Positions 28,127-36,690 of a DNA stretch of 64,000 nucleotides are shown in pieces (positions within the stretch are counted from its first letter, which is position 1; each line of letters starts with the position of its first letter). Origin of the DNA: Afifella marina DSM 2698 (GTDB lineage: Bacteria > Pseudomonadota > Alphaproteobacteria > Rhizobiales > Afifellaceae); NCBI RefSeq assembly GCF_900102695.1, contig NZ_FMVW01000011.1:20059-84058 (forward strand), given 5' to 3'. The translations under genes and the position numbers were made by a program. The notes beneath the pieces are model-generated. The model saw nothing but the letters and a program-made list of their open reading frames with translations. It was not told the DNA's origin and did no database searches.

Positions 28127-28515
28127 GTCCTGTCCCCGGCCAGATCCTTGAGGATCGGGCAATCCGGACGATGGTCGCCATGGCAGGCCTCGACGAGGCT
28201 CGACAGTGTGTCGTGCATCGCCTGAAGTTCGGCAATCTTGCGCTCGATCTCACTGATATGGCGGATCGCGATCGCCTTCACATCGCCACTCGCCCGGCAG
28301 CGATCTCCGTAAAGAGACAGGAGCTGACGGCATTCCTCGATGGAAAACCCCAGCGAGCGTGCTCGCGCCAAGAATTGCAGATTGTGGACGTGGGTATCGG
28401 AATAGTCGCGGTAATTGTTGCCGCGCCTGTCCGGCTGTACGAGACCGATATCCTCGTAATAGCGGATGGTTTTTGGGGGCAGGCCGGAGGCCTGCGCCGC
28501 ATCGCCGATATTCAT
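28123..28515 (-). CDS. cueR: MerR-family copper-responsive regulator (CueR type)
   Basis: A 130-residue MerR-family activator. The wHTH is MNIGDAAQASGLPPKTIRYYEDIGLV, followed by the dimer helix and a metal loop ACHGDHRPDCPIL whose two cysteines are spaced as in CueR, which senses Cu(I). No serine/cysteine for divalent metals is apparent, favouring a monovalent sensor. The promoter region carries a MerR-type operator (28540-28570). The only downstream gene is a cytochrome c; the usual partner, a copper-exporting P-type ATPase, is absent here. Confidence 0.9.
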   Translation of the reverse strand: MNIGDAAQASGLPPKTIRYYEDIGLVQPDRRGNNYRDYSDTHVHNLQFLARARSLGFSIEECRQLLSLYGDRCRASGDVKAIAIRHISEIERKIAELQAMHDTLSSLVEACHGDHRPDCPILKDLAGDRT

Positions 28516-28539
28516 GCGCCAACTCCCACGATTTCCCGC

Positions 28540-28570
28540 TGGATAAGGGTTCCAGCTACTGGAAAGTCAA
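28540..28570 (-). promoter_or_regulatory. CueR-type promoter/operator
   Basis: On the minus strand TTGACT (28570-28565) is followed after 19 bases by TATCCA (28545-28540), the overlong spacing used by MerR-family promoters. Between them sits the perfect inverted repeat TTCCAG-TAG-CTGGAA (28564-28550). The arrangement matches CueR boxes of copper-exporter genes, so the regulator should control its own operon. Confidence 0.7.
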
Positions 28571-28604
28571 GGGAAGGCCGAGCGCCCGATTCCTCGTCGG
28601 GCTT

Positions 28605-28886
28605 TTAATTGAGCCGCCCTTCGAAGGCCGCGAGACGCCATTCCGACGGCTTGATCAGACGCTCATGCGCAATTTCCACGGAATGGATGGCCGCATCGAT
28701 CTCGCGTCGCCAATAATCGAGGAAGCGTTCCAATCGCGGATGGTCAGGCGCTAAGTCGTAGAATTGCCAGACGAAGCTTTGAATGAGCTTCGGACGCTCC
28801 GGCATGTAGTAGAAAACACTGGCGGTCGTCAGGCCATAACCGGCGAGCTGGCGGCCGAGATCACTCTCCTCGCTGTTCTGCTGCAT
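28605..28886 (-). CDS. usg: Usg-family protein
   Basis: A 93-residue protein whose sequence follows the alphaproteobacterial Usg family, named for a Caulobacter gene near trp: RQLAGYGLTTASVFYYMPERPKLIQSFVWQFYDLAPDHPRL, then FWRREI and HERLIKPSEW. The function is unknown. A strong AGGAGGAG precedes ATG 28886, which removes nine upstream residues. Flanked by the cueR operator on one side and the cytochrome gene on the other, both at about 100 bases. Confidence 0.88.
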   Translation of the reverse strand: MQQNSEESDLGRQLAGYGLTTASVFYYMPERPKLIQSFVWQFYDLAPDHPRLERFLDYWRREIDAAIHSVEIAHERLIKPSEWRLAAFEGRLN

Positions 28887-28988
28887 GCTCTCCTCCTGGG
28901 TCAGGAGGTGCAATGATTGCGTCTCAGAGATTAAAAGTCTACTAGCCCTTGGTCGAAATCATACGCTTGAACAATGACTTAGCAGCCT

Positions 28989-29339
28989 TCACTTAAGAGT
29001 GCTGCCAGACTTCGTCTCATCCTCGGGCGCCTGGATCGAGGCGATATAGCCGAGGATGTCGTCGATATCGGCGGGCGGCCAGCGGAACTCCGGCATGGCC
29101 GGATGGCCGGTCACGATGCCCTCCGCGAGCGCTTCCCATAAGGTGTCGATCGGATAGCGCTCGGACAGGTCGCGAAAGGCTGGTGCGGGCGGCATCGAGC
29201 TCGTGCCCGTCAATCCGACGGCGTGACAGCGGGCGCAATATTCCTCCGCCAACGCTTCGCCGCGGGCGATGTTCTGGCCCGCAGCGCCCTGCGCGGTTGC
29301 CAGCAAAAGCATGCCCGCAAATGCGATCGATCCCCTCAT
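28989..29339 (-). CDS. Periplasmic monohaem cytochrome c
   Basis: A 116-residue protein with a signal peptide (RGSIAFAGMLLLATAQGAAGQ) and a haem site CARCHAVG near residue 35; the axial Met is likely in HPAMPEFRW. It is a plausible electron acceptor of a periplasmic or membrane-near dehydrogenase. It lies 43 bases downstream of mocA in the molybdoenzyme-maturation operon, and cytochromes c are commonly encoded beside such clusters. A GTG at 29345 is an alternative start. Confidence 0.88.
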   Translation of the reverse strand: MRGSIAFAGMLLLATAQGAAGQNIARGEALAEEYCARCHAVGLTGTSSMPPAPAFRDLSERYPIDTLWEALAEGIVTGHPAMPEFRWPPADIDDILGYIASIQAPEDETKSGSTLK

Positions 29340-29382
29340 GAGCACAGGATAGCCGCAGCTCCGACCCGCGCCATGACCAGGA

Positions 29383-31005
29383 TCAACCCCCGCGCGCCGG
29401 ATCGATCACGCCGCCGGCGGCCTGAAGCGCCTCGGGCGTGTCGACGTCGAGCCGCGCAGCCGCGCCGATCTCGACCTCAAAGACGTCGTCGGGATAAAGC
29501 CCGATCACATGCCGGCCGCCGGTATCACCACTCACTTGCAGGAGCTCGCCAAAATAGCGGCGCGCCCACAGAACCGGATTGCCGCGTTTTCCCGAGGCGG
29601 TCGCAAGCACGATGCTGCGGCCCGCTTCGGGCTCGAAGGCGGCGAGCATCTGGCCAAGCGCCTCACGGGTCAGGCCCGGCATATCGGCAAGCACGATGAG
29701 CGCGCCCGACACGTCTTCGGGTAAGGCGCGCAACCCCACCCGCAGAGAGCTCGCAAGGCCTTCGGCAAAATCCGGATTGTGGACGGGGCGCGCTCCGCTT
29801 CCTTGAAGCGCCTCTTCAACCGCCTCACGCATATGGCCGGTCACCACCACGACCTCCGAGACACCGGAGGCTGCGACCGTCTCCACCGTGCGACGCACGA
29901 GCGGCACCCCATCGAATCGGGCAAGAAGCTTGTTCGGCCCGCCCATACGCCGCGAACGGCCGGCCGCCAGCACGATGGCGGCGACACCGCCTTGACCCTC
30001 GGACGGCTGGCGAGGCTGCGGCCGCGACACGATCTCAGACAACAGACCCCCGACCCCCATACCCATGATGTCTTCAGGCTTGACCTCAAGTCCGGCCAGG
30101 AAACGATTCAGCACGAAGTCGAATCCGTTCTCCTTCGGGCTGCGGGCGCAGCCGGGAGCCCCGATCACCGGGCGGCCGCCGAGCTCGCCCATGAGGAGAA
30201 GATTGCCGGGATCAACCGGCATTCCGAAATGCAGAACGCGACCGCCGGCCATGCGGAGCGCGGCCGGGATAATGTCGTTCTGATCGGTGATCGCGGACGC
30301 CCCGAAAACGACGATGATATCCGCACCTTCCGATGCCGGCTCCCTCAATGCCTCCGCCAACGCCTGGGTCGCATGCGCGACGCGCGTCTCGTCGGTGAAG
30401 CTGGCACCGGCTTTCTCGAGCCGGGCTTCGAGCACCCGTCGCGTCTTGTCGAGCATCTTCGCCTGCGTCGATGGCAGGCATGTCGCCACGAGACTGACCC
30501 GGCAAGGGCGGAACGCCGCCACCGACAGGGGCGGCTCATGGCTCTCAAGAAGCCTCTCGGCCGTTGCGAGAACCTCCTCGGAAAGTGCAAACGGGATGAT
30601 CTTCACCGTCGCGACCATACGGCCCGCTTCCACCGCTTCGAACGGCGCGAGCGTCGCCACCGTCAGCCCTGGATCGATCCGGTTGAGCGCGTTGATCAGG
30701 TCTTTGCCGACTCTAAAGACTCCAGATACTTCGGCGTGAAGGTTGCAGCGCCCTGTGAACGGCGCCTCGATGCGGAGATGGCCGCCGGAAATCGCGCGGG
30801 CGATGCGTTCGGCGGCCTGATCTTCATGGATATCGCCGGCATCCAGCCGCGCGGCAACGATGTCCGACACTCCGGCAGCTTCAAGCCGTGCAACGTCCTC
30901 TGCACTCAGCCGCGCGCCCTTCTTCAGCGAGAGGTCGCCTACCCGGATCTTATGGGCCAGGATCGCACCTTCGGCCTCCACGATCGCGATCGAACCGAAC
31001 TTCAA
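29383..31005 (-). CDS. Molybdopterin-binding / molybdenum cofactor cytidylyltransferase fusion (MocA type)
   Basis: A 540-residue two-domain protein. The N-terminal ~340 residues carry a MoeA/MogA-like molybdopterin-binding fold (IIVVFGASAITDQNDIIPAA, FGMPVDPGNLLLMGEL, GAPGCARSPKENG). The C-terminal ~190 residues are a MobA-like nucleotidyltransferase starting IVLAAGRSRRMGGPNKLLARFDG, with the LAAG form found in CTP-using MocA rather than GTP-using MobA (LAGG). It should make the cytosine dinucleotide form of Mo cofactor used by xanthine-oxidase-family enzymes. Its start overlaps the stop of the upstream gene as ATGA. Confidence 0.9.
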   Translation of the reverse strand: MKFGSIAIVEAEGAILAHKIRVGDLSLKKGARLSAEDVARLEAAGVSDIVAARLDAGDIHEDQAAERIARAISGGHLRIEAPFTGRCNLHAEVSGVFRVGKDLINALNRIDPGLTVATLAPFEAVEAGRMVATVKIIPFALSEEVLATAERLLESHEPPLSVAAFRPCRVSLVATCLPSTQAKMLDKTRRVLEARLEKAGASFTDETRVAHATQALAEALREPASEGADIIVVFGASAITDQNDIIPAALRMAGGRVLHFGMPVDPGNLLLMGELGGRPVIGAPGCARSPKENGFDFVLNRFLAGLEVKPEDIMGMGVGGLLSEIVSRPQPRQPSEGQGGVAAIVLAAGRSRRMGGPNKLLARFDGVPLVRRTVETVAASGVSEVVVVTGHMREAVEEALQGSGARPVHNPDFAEGLASSLRVGLRALPEDVSGALIVLADMPGLTREALGQMLAAFEPEAGRSIVLATASGKRGNPVLWARRYFGELLQVSGDTGGRHVIGLYPDDVFEVEIGAAARLDVDTPEALQAAGGVIDPARGG

Positions 31006-31700
31006 GCGGCCTCTCGCGCCGCCGACGGGCCCTTGCGGAGCGTCGCGATCACTTCCGCCAGAACGGCGACGGCGATTTCAGCAGGCGAAGCCGCGGCGAT
31101 GTCGAGACCGATCGGAGCATGAATGCGCTCGACATCGGACGCACCGACGCCTGCCTCCAGAAGCCGCTCCACGCGCTTGCCATGCGTCTTCCGGCTGCCG
31201 AGAGCCCCGACATAGAAGCAGCCGGCGGCAAGCGCCTCCCGGAGCGGGAAATCGTCGATCTTCGGATCATGGGTGAGCGCCGCGACCGCCGTATAGGCGT
31301 CAAACGGGATATTTTTGAGCGCCTCTTCAGGCCATTCGGCAATGAGCGAAACATCCGGAAACCGCTCTTGCGTCGCAAAGGCCGTGCGCGGATCAATGAT
31401 CGTGACGTCGAGACCGGCAAGTTTCGCCATCGGCGCCAGCGCCTGACTGATATGCACCGCACCGATCACGACGAGCCGCGGCGGCGGCACCGCGACCGTC
31501 AGAAAGGTGTGCCCATCCTCCAGCATCCCGGAGCGGCCGGAGCGAAGGCGCCGTGAAATCTCCTCGGCGAGCGGATCTCCCGCAGCCTCGCTCTCTTTGA
31601 CGAGACGTGCCTCGCCGCTTGCCGTATCGGTGATGAGGATGGCGGCGCGGCGGGCGGCGCGCTCTTCGTTGAGCGCCTTGAGAAGCGACAGCTCCATCAT
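31002..31700 (-). CDS. XdhC-like protein, Rossmann half
   Basis: A 232-residue protein corresponding to the C-terminal NAD-type domain of XdhC: VVIGAVHISQALAPMAKLAG, VTIIDPR and the TVAAALTHDPKIDDFPL block, ending with PIGLDIAAASPAEIAVAVLAE. XdhC-family proteins bind Mo cofactor and insert its sulfurated form into xanthine-dehydrogenase-type enzymes. Here the usual N-terminal XdhC_CoxI domain is a separate gene just upstream, overlapping by four bases. The N-terminal ~60 residues of this protein retain part of a CoxI-like fold. Confidence 0.88.
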   Translation of the reverse strand: MMELSLLKALNEERAARRAAILITDTASGEARLVKESEAAGDPLAEEISRRLRSGRSGMLEDGHTFLTVAVPPPRLVVIGAVHISQALAPMAKLAGLDVTIIDPRTAFATQERFPDVSLIAEWPEEALKNIPFDAYTAVAALTHDPKIDDFPLREALAAGCFYVGALGSRKTHGKRVERLLEAGVGASDVERIHAPIGLDIAAASPAEIAVAVLAEVIATLRKGPSAAREAA

Positions 31701-32023
31701 GCCACCGGTTCGACGAAGACCCGGATCCGGCCCCCGCAGGAAAGGCCGACCCGCCAGGCCGTCTCGTCGGCGACACCGAACTCGAGCATTTTCGTGGCCC
31801 CGGTCTCGAGAAGCTCCAGCGCTTCGCCGACGACGGCGCCTTCGACACAGCCTCCCGAGACTGAGCCTTCGAAATTGCCCTCTTCGTCGATGACGAGGTG
31901 GCTGCCGACAGGCCGCGGCGCCGACCCCCAGGTCTCGACGACGGTTGCGAGCGCCACCTTCCGCCCTGCCTCGCGCCAGGCTTCAGCGGTGGCCAGCGCG
32001 TCGCGTTCCAACATCTCTGCCAT
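31697..32023 (-). CDS. XdhC_CoxI-domain protein (N-terminal half of XdhC)
   Basis: A 108-residue protein with the XdhC_CoxI signature: WREAGRKVALATVVETWGSAPRPVGSHLVI, then GSVSGGCVEGAVV and GLSCGGRIRVFVE. The two cysteine-bearing loops (SGGCVE and LSCGG) are the expected Mo-cofactor contacts. Physically separate but translationally coupled (ATGA, 31697-31700) to the Rossmann-domain partner; together they make a full XdhC equivalent. Confidence 0.9.
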   Translation of the reverse strand: MAEMLERDALATAEAWREAGRKVALATVVETWGSAPRPVGSHLVIDEEGNFEGSVSGGCVEGAVVGEALELLETGATKMLEFGVADETAWRVGLSCGGRIRVFVEPVA

Positions 32024-32034
32024 GGTCCTCTCCC

Positions 32035-33231
32035 TCAGGCGGCCCGTCTCAATGCCGGGCGCGGCCTCTTGGCCGGTGTCGACAAGGCCTTCACCAGATC
32101 CTCGATTGCTTCCAACGAATGCACCGGCCGAAAGTCATCGACATGGGGCAGGATCGCGCGAATGCCACGAGCCTTGGCTTCGAAATGCTCAAAACGCAGG
32201 AGCGGATTGAGCCAGATCAGGCGACGGCAGGAGCGGCCGAGCCTCGCAGCCTCTGCCGCGAGATCCGCCCCCTCCTCGCGCTCCAACCCATCGGTGATGA
32301 GAAGCACGGTCGCGCCCTGCCCGAGCACCCGCCGCGACCAGTCGCGGTTGAAGACATGCAGCGCATCGGCGATGCGAGTGCCGCCCGACCAGTCGACAAC
32401 CGCCTCGGAACAGCCCGCAAGCGCCTCGTCCGGATCCTTGTAGCGCAGCTGCCGCGTCACGTTGCTGAGCCGCGTGCCGAAGAGGAACGAATAGACCTTT
32501 CGGCGCGCCGACAGCGCATGCAGGAAATGCAGCATCACGCGGGAATATTCGCTCATCGAGCCGGAAATGTCGGCAAGCGCCACGAGCGGGGGCTCCTGCA
32601 CTTTGCGCTTGCGCGCCTGCGGCAGGATCAGATCGCCGGCCGAACGCATGGTGGCACGGACCGTGCGGCGCGGATCGACCTTGCCCCGTGTCGCAGCAAC
32701 AAGCCGCCGGGTCACGATCTGATCGTGGGGAAACTGCAGAGAGGCGAGCGCACGCATCGCGGAGGCGATCTCCTCGGCGCTCATCTGCGCGAAATCCTTG
32801 CGGCGCAAAATCTCCTTCTCGCTCACCGTCATGCGTGCATCGATCTCGATTTCGGGAAAGACCTCTTCCTCGCGGCGCTCTTTCAGCGCCTGCATCGCCT
32901 CCTCGACGCGCTGCTGCCCAGGCTTCGGCTTTTCGGTCTCCGCGGGCCGTGGCGGGGCCACCGGCGACAAGAGCTCGAGCATCTTCTCCACGAGCCCGCG
33001 CTCGCGCCAGAACAGCTCGAACGCTTCATGGAAGACCAGGCGATCGGCACGCTTGTTCACGAAAACCGCATGCAGGGTCCAATAAAAGTCGTCGCGCGAA
33101 GAAATGCCCGCCACCTCGACCGCACGGATCGCATCGACGACCGCGGCGGGGCCGACCGGCAGGCCCGCGCGTCGCAGCGCCCGGGCAAAATAGACGATGT
33201 TGTCGGCGATTTTGCCGCCTGTCTCCGCCAC
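32035..33231 (-). CDS. coxE: CoxE-like VWA-domain protein
   Basis: A 398-residue protein with a C-terminal von Willebrand A domain: the MIDAS DISGSMSEYS (near 220), threonine in SGGTRIADAL and aspartate in LLITDGLE. The N-terminal half is alpha-helical with a charged stretch (KERREEEVFPEIEID). In carboxydotrophs CoxE works with the AAA ATPase CoxD to mature the Cu-Mo site of CO dehydrogenase. Here it follows coxD after 15 bases and precedes the XdhC pair after 11, indicating a single operon. Confidence 0.9.
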   Translation of the reverse strand: MAETGGKIADNIVYFARALRRAGLPVGPAAVVDAIRAVEVAGISSRDDFYWTLHAVFVNKRADRLVFHEAFELFWRERGLVEKMLELLSPVAPPRPAETEKPKPGQQRVEEAMQALKERREEEVFPEIEIDARMTVSEKEILRRKDFAQMSAEEIASAMRALASLQFPHDQIVTRRLVAATRGKVDPRRTVRATMRSAGDLILPQARKRKVQEPPLVALADISGSMSEYSRVMLHFLHALSARRKVYSFLFGTRLSNVTRQLRYKDPDEALAGCSEAVVDWSGGTRIADALHVFNRDWSRRVLGQGATVLLITDGLEREEGADLAAEAARLGRSCRRLIWLNPLLRFEHFEAKARGIRAILPHVDDFRPVHSLEAIEDLVKALSTPAKRPRPALRRAA

Positions 33232-33246
33232 GGCGCTACCCGTCCC

Positions 33247-34167
33247 TCATTCGGCAGCCGCCAGCTCGGCCCGCGCCTCGTCCAGAAGCTGCTTAGAACG
33301 GCTTCCCTCGATCCGGCCGATATCGTCCTGGTATTTGAGAAGCACGCCGAGCGTGTCGGAAATCGCCTCCGGATCGAGCGCCACCATATCGAGCTCGGTG
33401 AGCGCACTCGCCCAATCGAGCGTCTCCGCAACGCCCGGCTTCTTGAACAGATCTTCCCGGCGCAGCCGCTGAACGAAGCCGACGACCTCGCGGGCAAGCC
33501 GCTCGCGAACGCCCGGCACGCGCTCGTTGACGATACGCAGTTCCCGCTCGGCGTCCGGATAATCCACCCAATGATAGAGGCAGCGCCGCTTCAAAGCGTC
33601 GTGGATCTCACGTGTGCGGTTGGTGGTAACGACGACGACCGGCGGTTCGGGCGCGCGGATCGTCCCGATCTCTGGGATCGTGACCTGATTGTCGGACAGA
33701 ACTTCCAGGAGAAAGGCTTCGAATGCCTCGTCGGCACGGTCGAGTTCGTCGATGAGAAAAATCGGCGGCCCGTTCAGATCCGGCTCCAACGCCTGCAGGA
33801 CCGGGCGCTTGATGAGAAACCGCTCGGAGAACACATCCTCCGCAAGCATGCGGCGGTCGCTGTCGCCGGCGGCCTCGGCTAGCCTGATCTCGATCATCTG
33901 CGCGGTGTAATTCCACTCGTAGACGGCGCTCGCGACGTCGAGGCCTTCATAGCATTGCAGCCGGATCAGGCGGCGATCGAGCGTCTGCGACAAGACCTTG
34001 GCGATTTCGGTTTTGCCGACGCCAGCCTCGCCCTCCAGGAAAAGCGGACGGCCCATCTTGAGAGACAGGAAGAGGACGGTCGCGAGGGAACGGTCAGCGA
34101 CATATCCGGCACCGTTCAAAAGCTGGAGCGTCTCGTCGATCGATTGCGGCAATGGTCGGACGGACAT
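33247..34167 (-). CDS. coxD: CoxD-like MoxR-family AAA+ ATPase
   Basis: A 306-residue MoxR/AAA ATPase. Walker A is GEAGVGKTE, Walker B IFLIDELDRAD, sensor 1 VVVTTNRTREIHDALKRRC. In Oligotropha, CoxD is a membrane-associated chaperone needed to build the CODH active site; close homologues serve other Mo hydroxylases. First gene of the minus-strand operon coxD-coxE-coxI-xdhC-mocA-cytochrome c. No coxMSL or xdhAB genes are visible in the window. About 236 bases without obvious motifs separate it from pcaD. Confidence 0.92.
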   Translation of the reverse strand: MSVRPLPQSIDETLQLLNGAGYVADRSLATVLFLSLKMGRPLFLEGEAGVGKTEIAKVLSQTLDRRLIRLQCYEGLDVASAVYEWNYTAQMIEIRLAEAAGDSDRRMLAEDVFSERFLIKRPVLQALEPDLNGPPIFLIDELDRADEAFEAFLLEVLSDNQVTIPEIGTIRAPEPPVVVVTTNRTREIHDALKRRCLYHWVDYPDAERELRIVNERVPGVRERLAREVVGFVQRLRREDLFKKPGVAETLDWASALTELDMVALDPEAISDTLGVLLKYQDDIGRIEGSRSKQLLDEARAELAAAE

Positions 34168-34403
34168 GGGGCTCCCTTTAGCTTGGGCTCTAGCTATCAG
34201 TATAGATCAAGCCGCTCCCCAGACCATCCGCCTGATGAAAACGCCCTCCGCGCCTTTCCTCTGCCGCAGGCGAAGCCTAAGTCTGCGACCGGCCCGAGCG
34301 ACGAGAGGAATCGTTTCACCGGCGGCTGAAAGCGGAATCAAACTCTCAGACCTGCCCGCCAAACCCCTCTTGTTCCACGACAATCGCGCAAAGGAGAATC
34401 CGA

Positions 34404-35189
34404 ATGCCGTTTTGGGAGTTAAGCGATGGAGCCCGCATCTGGTATGAGGAAGCCGGCAACCGCTCGGCGCCGCCCCTCGTCTTTTCCAATTCGCTCGGCA
34501 CCAATCTCGCCATGTGGGACGCCCAGGTCGACGAGGCGGAAGGCGATTTTCGGGTCATCCGCTACGACCAGCGTGGCCACGGCCGCTCACCCGTGCCGGC
34601 AGAAGCCTTCTCGATGGAGCGCCTCGGCCAGGATGTGGTCGAGCTCTTGGACTCGTTGAAGATCGACAAGACCGATTTCTGCGGCCTCTCCATGGGCGGC
34701 ATGACCGGCATCGTCCTGGCGCGCGATCACCCGGCGCGATTCGGCAAACTCGCTTTGTGCAACACCTCCGCCCACATGCCGCCGGCCGACCTCTGGAACG
34801 AGCGCATCAAGGCCGTCACTGACAACGGAATGGAAGCCCTGGTCGACGGCGTCACCGAACGCTGGTTCACAGCCACCTTTCGCCGCGACAATCCGGAGGA
34901 AGTGGAGCGCATCGCAGAGCAGATCCGGGCGACCGAACCTGATGGCTATGCCGCCTGCTGCGCCGCGATCCGCGACATGGATCTGCGTCCCACCCTGTCC
35001 GCGATCAAGGCGGACGTTCTCATCCTCATCGGCGACAGCGACCCGTCGACACCTCCTCAGGACGGCGAACTTATTGCCGACAACATCGCAGGTGCTCGCA
35101 AGGAGATCGTGCATGCAGCGCATTTGTCGGCCGTCGAAGCGCCGGCGGAATTTAACCGCGCTGTCTTCTCGTATCTGCGCGGAAACTGA
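34404..35189 (+). CDS. pcaD: 3-Oxoadipate enol-lactonase
   Basis: Alpha/beta hydrolase of 261 residues acting in the beta-ketoadipate (protocatechuate) branch. The catalytic residues are Ser in GLSMGGMTG, Asp in IGDSDPSTPP and His in HAAHLSAVEAP, and the overall sequence from YEEAGNRSAPPLVFSNSLGTNLAMWD follows PcaD. AAAGGAG precedes the ATG. No other pca gene is adjacent, so the assignment is by family similarity and a generic enol-lactonase or esterase role is possible. Confidence 0.85.
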   Translation: MPFWELSDGARIWYEEAGNRSAPPLVFSNSLGTNLAMWDAQVDEAEGDFRVIRYDQRGHGRSPVPAEAFSMERLGQDVVELLDSLKIDKTDFCGLSMGGMTGIVLARDHPARFGKLALCNTSAHMPPADLWNERIKAVTDNGMEALVDGVTERWFTATFRRDNPEEVERIAEQIRATEPDGYAACCAAIRDMDLRPTLSAIKADVLILIGDSDPSTPPQDGELIADNIAGARKEIVHAAHLSAVEAPAEFNRAVFSYLRGN

Positions 35190-35427
35190 TCGAAGGCCTC
35201 CACGAATGCCGGGGCTCGCGACCTCGGGGCTTGCGAAAACCGCAGGCCCCGTACTGCACAAAGGACCAGCCCGGAATATTCACCGACCGCCTTCCCGGGC
35301 TCTATGGCCGATCGGCAACACCGTTTCGTGAACTGCACCTCGGCAGGCTCGTTCAATTGACGCCTGATCCTGCGGGGAAGATAGCTGCCCTCGATTGCGA
35401 AGTTCGCGGAAGCTCGAGGTGATTTGG

Positions 35428-36684
35428 ATGCGTGGTCTTGGAACAGCCGTTTTCGGCATGGTCGTCCTTGCAGGCCCCGCTCTCGCCGCCGATCTTCCAG
35501 AAGCGCCCGCACCCTATGTTCCGGTCACATCTCCAGTGTCCGTGTCGCAATGGGAGGGTTTCTACACCGGCATGCATTTCGGTTGGTCGTCGGACAATAT
35601 CGACGGTCGGACCCCCGCCGGCACCGACTTCTCCATGAGCGACCATGGCGGTTTTTCCGGCGGCGGACTGCGCGGCTACAACTGGCTCTTCGGCAATGTC
35701 GTCCTCGGCCTGGAAGGTGACATCACCATCCACGAGACCAAGACGGAAAATGCGTCCGTCTCCATTGGCAGCGATTACATCTGGGATGCCGGCGTCTATG
35801 GACGCCTCGGCTATACGTGGGGCCGCTTCATGCCGTACGTCATGGCCGGCGGCCGCGTGGCCGAGATCCATGGCCATTCGCTCGCGCCGATGACCCAGGG
35901 CGACGTGACCCGCCATCTCGGCTGGTCGGTCGGCGCCGGTCTCGAAGTCGCGGTCTTTTACCCGATCCGCCTGCGCGCCGAATACCTCTACACGAAATTC
36001 GGCGCCGAGGATTACGTCTTCAGCGGCGGCTCGACGGAGTTCGAGCCGGAGGCCCAGCAGTTTCGTGGCGCCATCATCTTCGCTCTCGGCAACGGCTTTA
36101 AGGACTATCCCGAAAGCTTCCTGACGAGCGCAGGCAACACCTGGTCGGGCTTTTACGGCGGCGCGATGATCAGCGCCGCGATGCTCCAGGACGACGCGGA
36201 GATTGCCGGCCTCGGCAGCGACGACGCGAGCGACACAAGCCTCGGCACCGGCATGTTCCTCGGAGCAAACTACCAGTTCGGCAATGTCGTCACTGGCTTC
36301 GATGCCGATCTCAGCCTGCGCCAGGGCGAATCCAGCGCAACGATTGCTGGCGTGACCCTCGACAAGGAGCCGATGTGGGATGCGCATGTGCGCGGCCGTA
36401 TCGGCTATGCCTGGGACCGGTACCTGCCCTACATCGCCGGCGGCTTCGCCATCACGCAGGTCCACTTCCAGCAGGACGGCACCTCTTCGCTCAATGTCGA
36501 GCCGGCGAAAGGCTGGACGATCGGCGCGGGCGTCGATGTTGCGATTACCGATCACGTGTTTGGGCGGCTCGAGTATCTCCACGACGAATTCGAAGACGTG
36601 ACCGGCGACATCCTCGCAGGAGCGGCGAGCTTCGAACCCTCTGTAGACACGGTTCGCGCCGGTATCGCCGTTCGTCTTCCATAA
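35428..36684 (+). CDS. Outer-membrane beta-barrel protein with two tandem Omp25/31-like domains
   Basis: A 418-residue protein with a signal peptide (MRGLGTAVFGMVVLAGPALA) and two Omp25-like barrels in a row. Domain 1 starts at WEGFYTGMHFGWSSDNIDG (about 38) and ends FRGAIIFALGNGF (about 215); domain 2 starts WSGFYGGAMISAAM (about 235) and ends VRAGIAVRLP at the C-terminus. Both contain the GYxWGRxxPYxxxG motif. Typical members have one domain of about 200 residues. A GAGGTGAT precedes ATG 35428. Confidence 0.9.
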   Translation: MRGLGTAVFGMVVLAGPALAADLPEAPAPYVPVTSPVSVSQWEGFYTGMHFGWSSDNIDGRTPAGTDFSMSDHGGFSGGGLRGYNWLFGNVVLGLEGDITIHETKTENASVSIGSDYIWDAGVYGRLGYTWGRFMPYVMAGGRVAEIHGHSLAPMTQGDVTRHLGWSVGAGLEVAVFYPIRLRAEYLYTKFGAEDYVFSGGSTEFEPEAQQFRGAIIFALGNGFKDYPESFLTSAGNTWSGFYGGAMISAAMLQDDAEIAGLGSDDASDTSLGTGMFLGANYQFGNVVTGFDADLSLRQGESSATIAGVTLDKEPMWDAHVRGRIGYAWDRYLPYIAGGFAITQVHFQQDGTSSLNVEPAKGWTIGAGVDVAITDHVFGRLEYLHDEFEDVTGDILAGAASFEPSVDTVRAGIAVRLP

Positions 36685-36690
36685 TCTGAA

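Noticed and set aside
29779..33882. Two long plus-strand frames over the coxDE-xdhC-mocA operon.
   Set aside because: The minus-strand genes carry coherent domain sets and four-base overlaps; the plus-strand frames have no recognisable domain.
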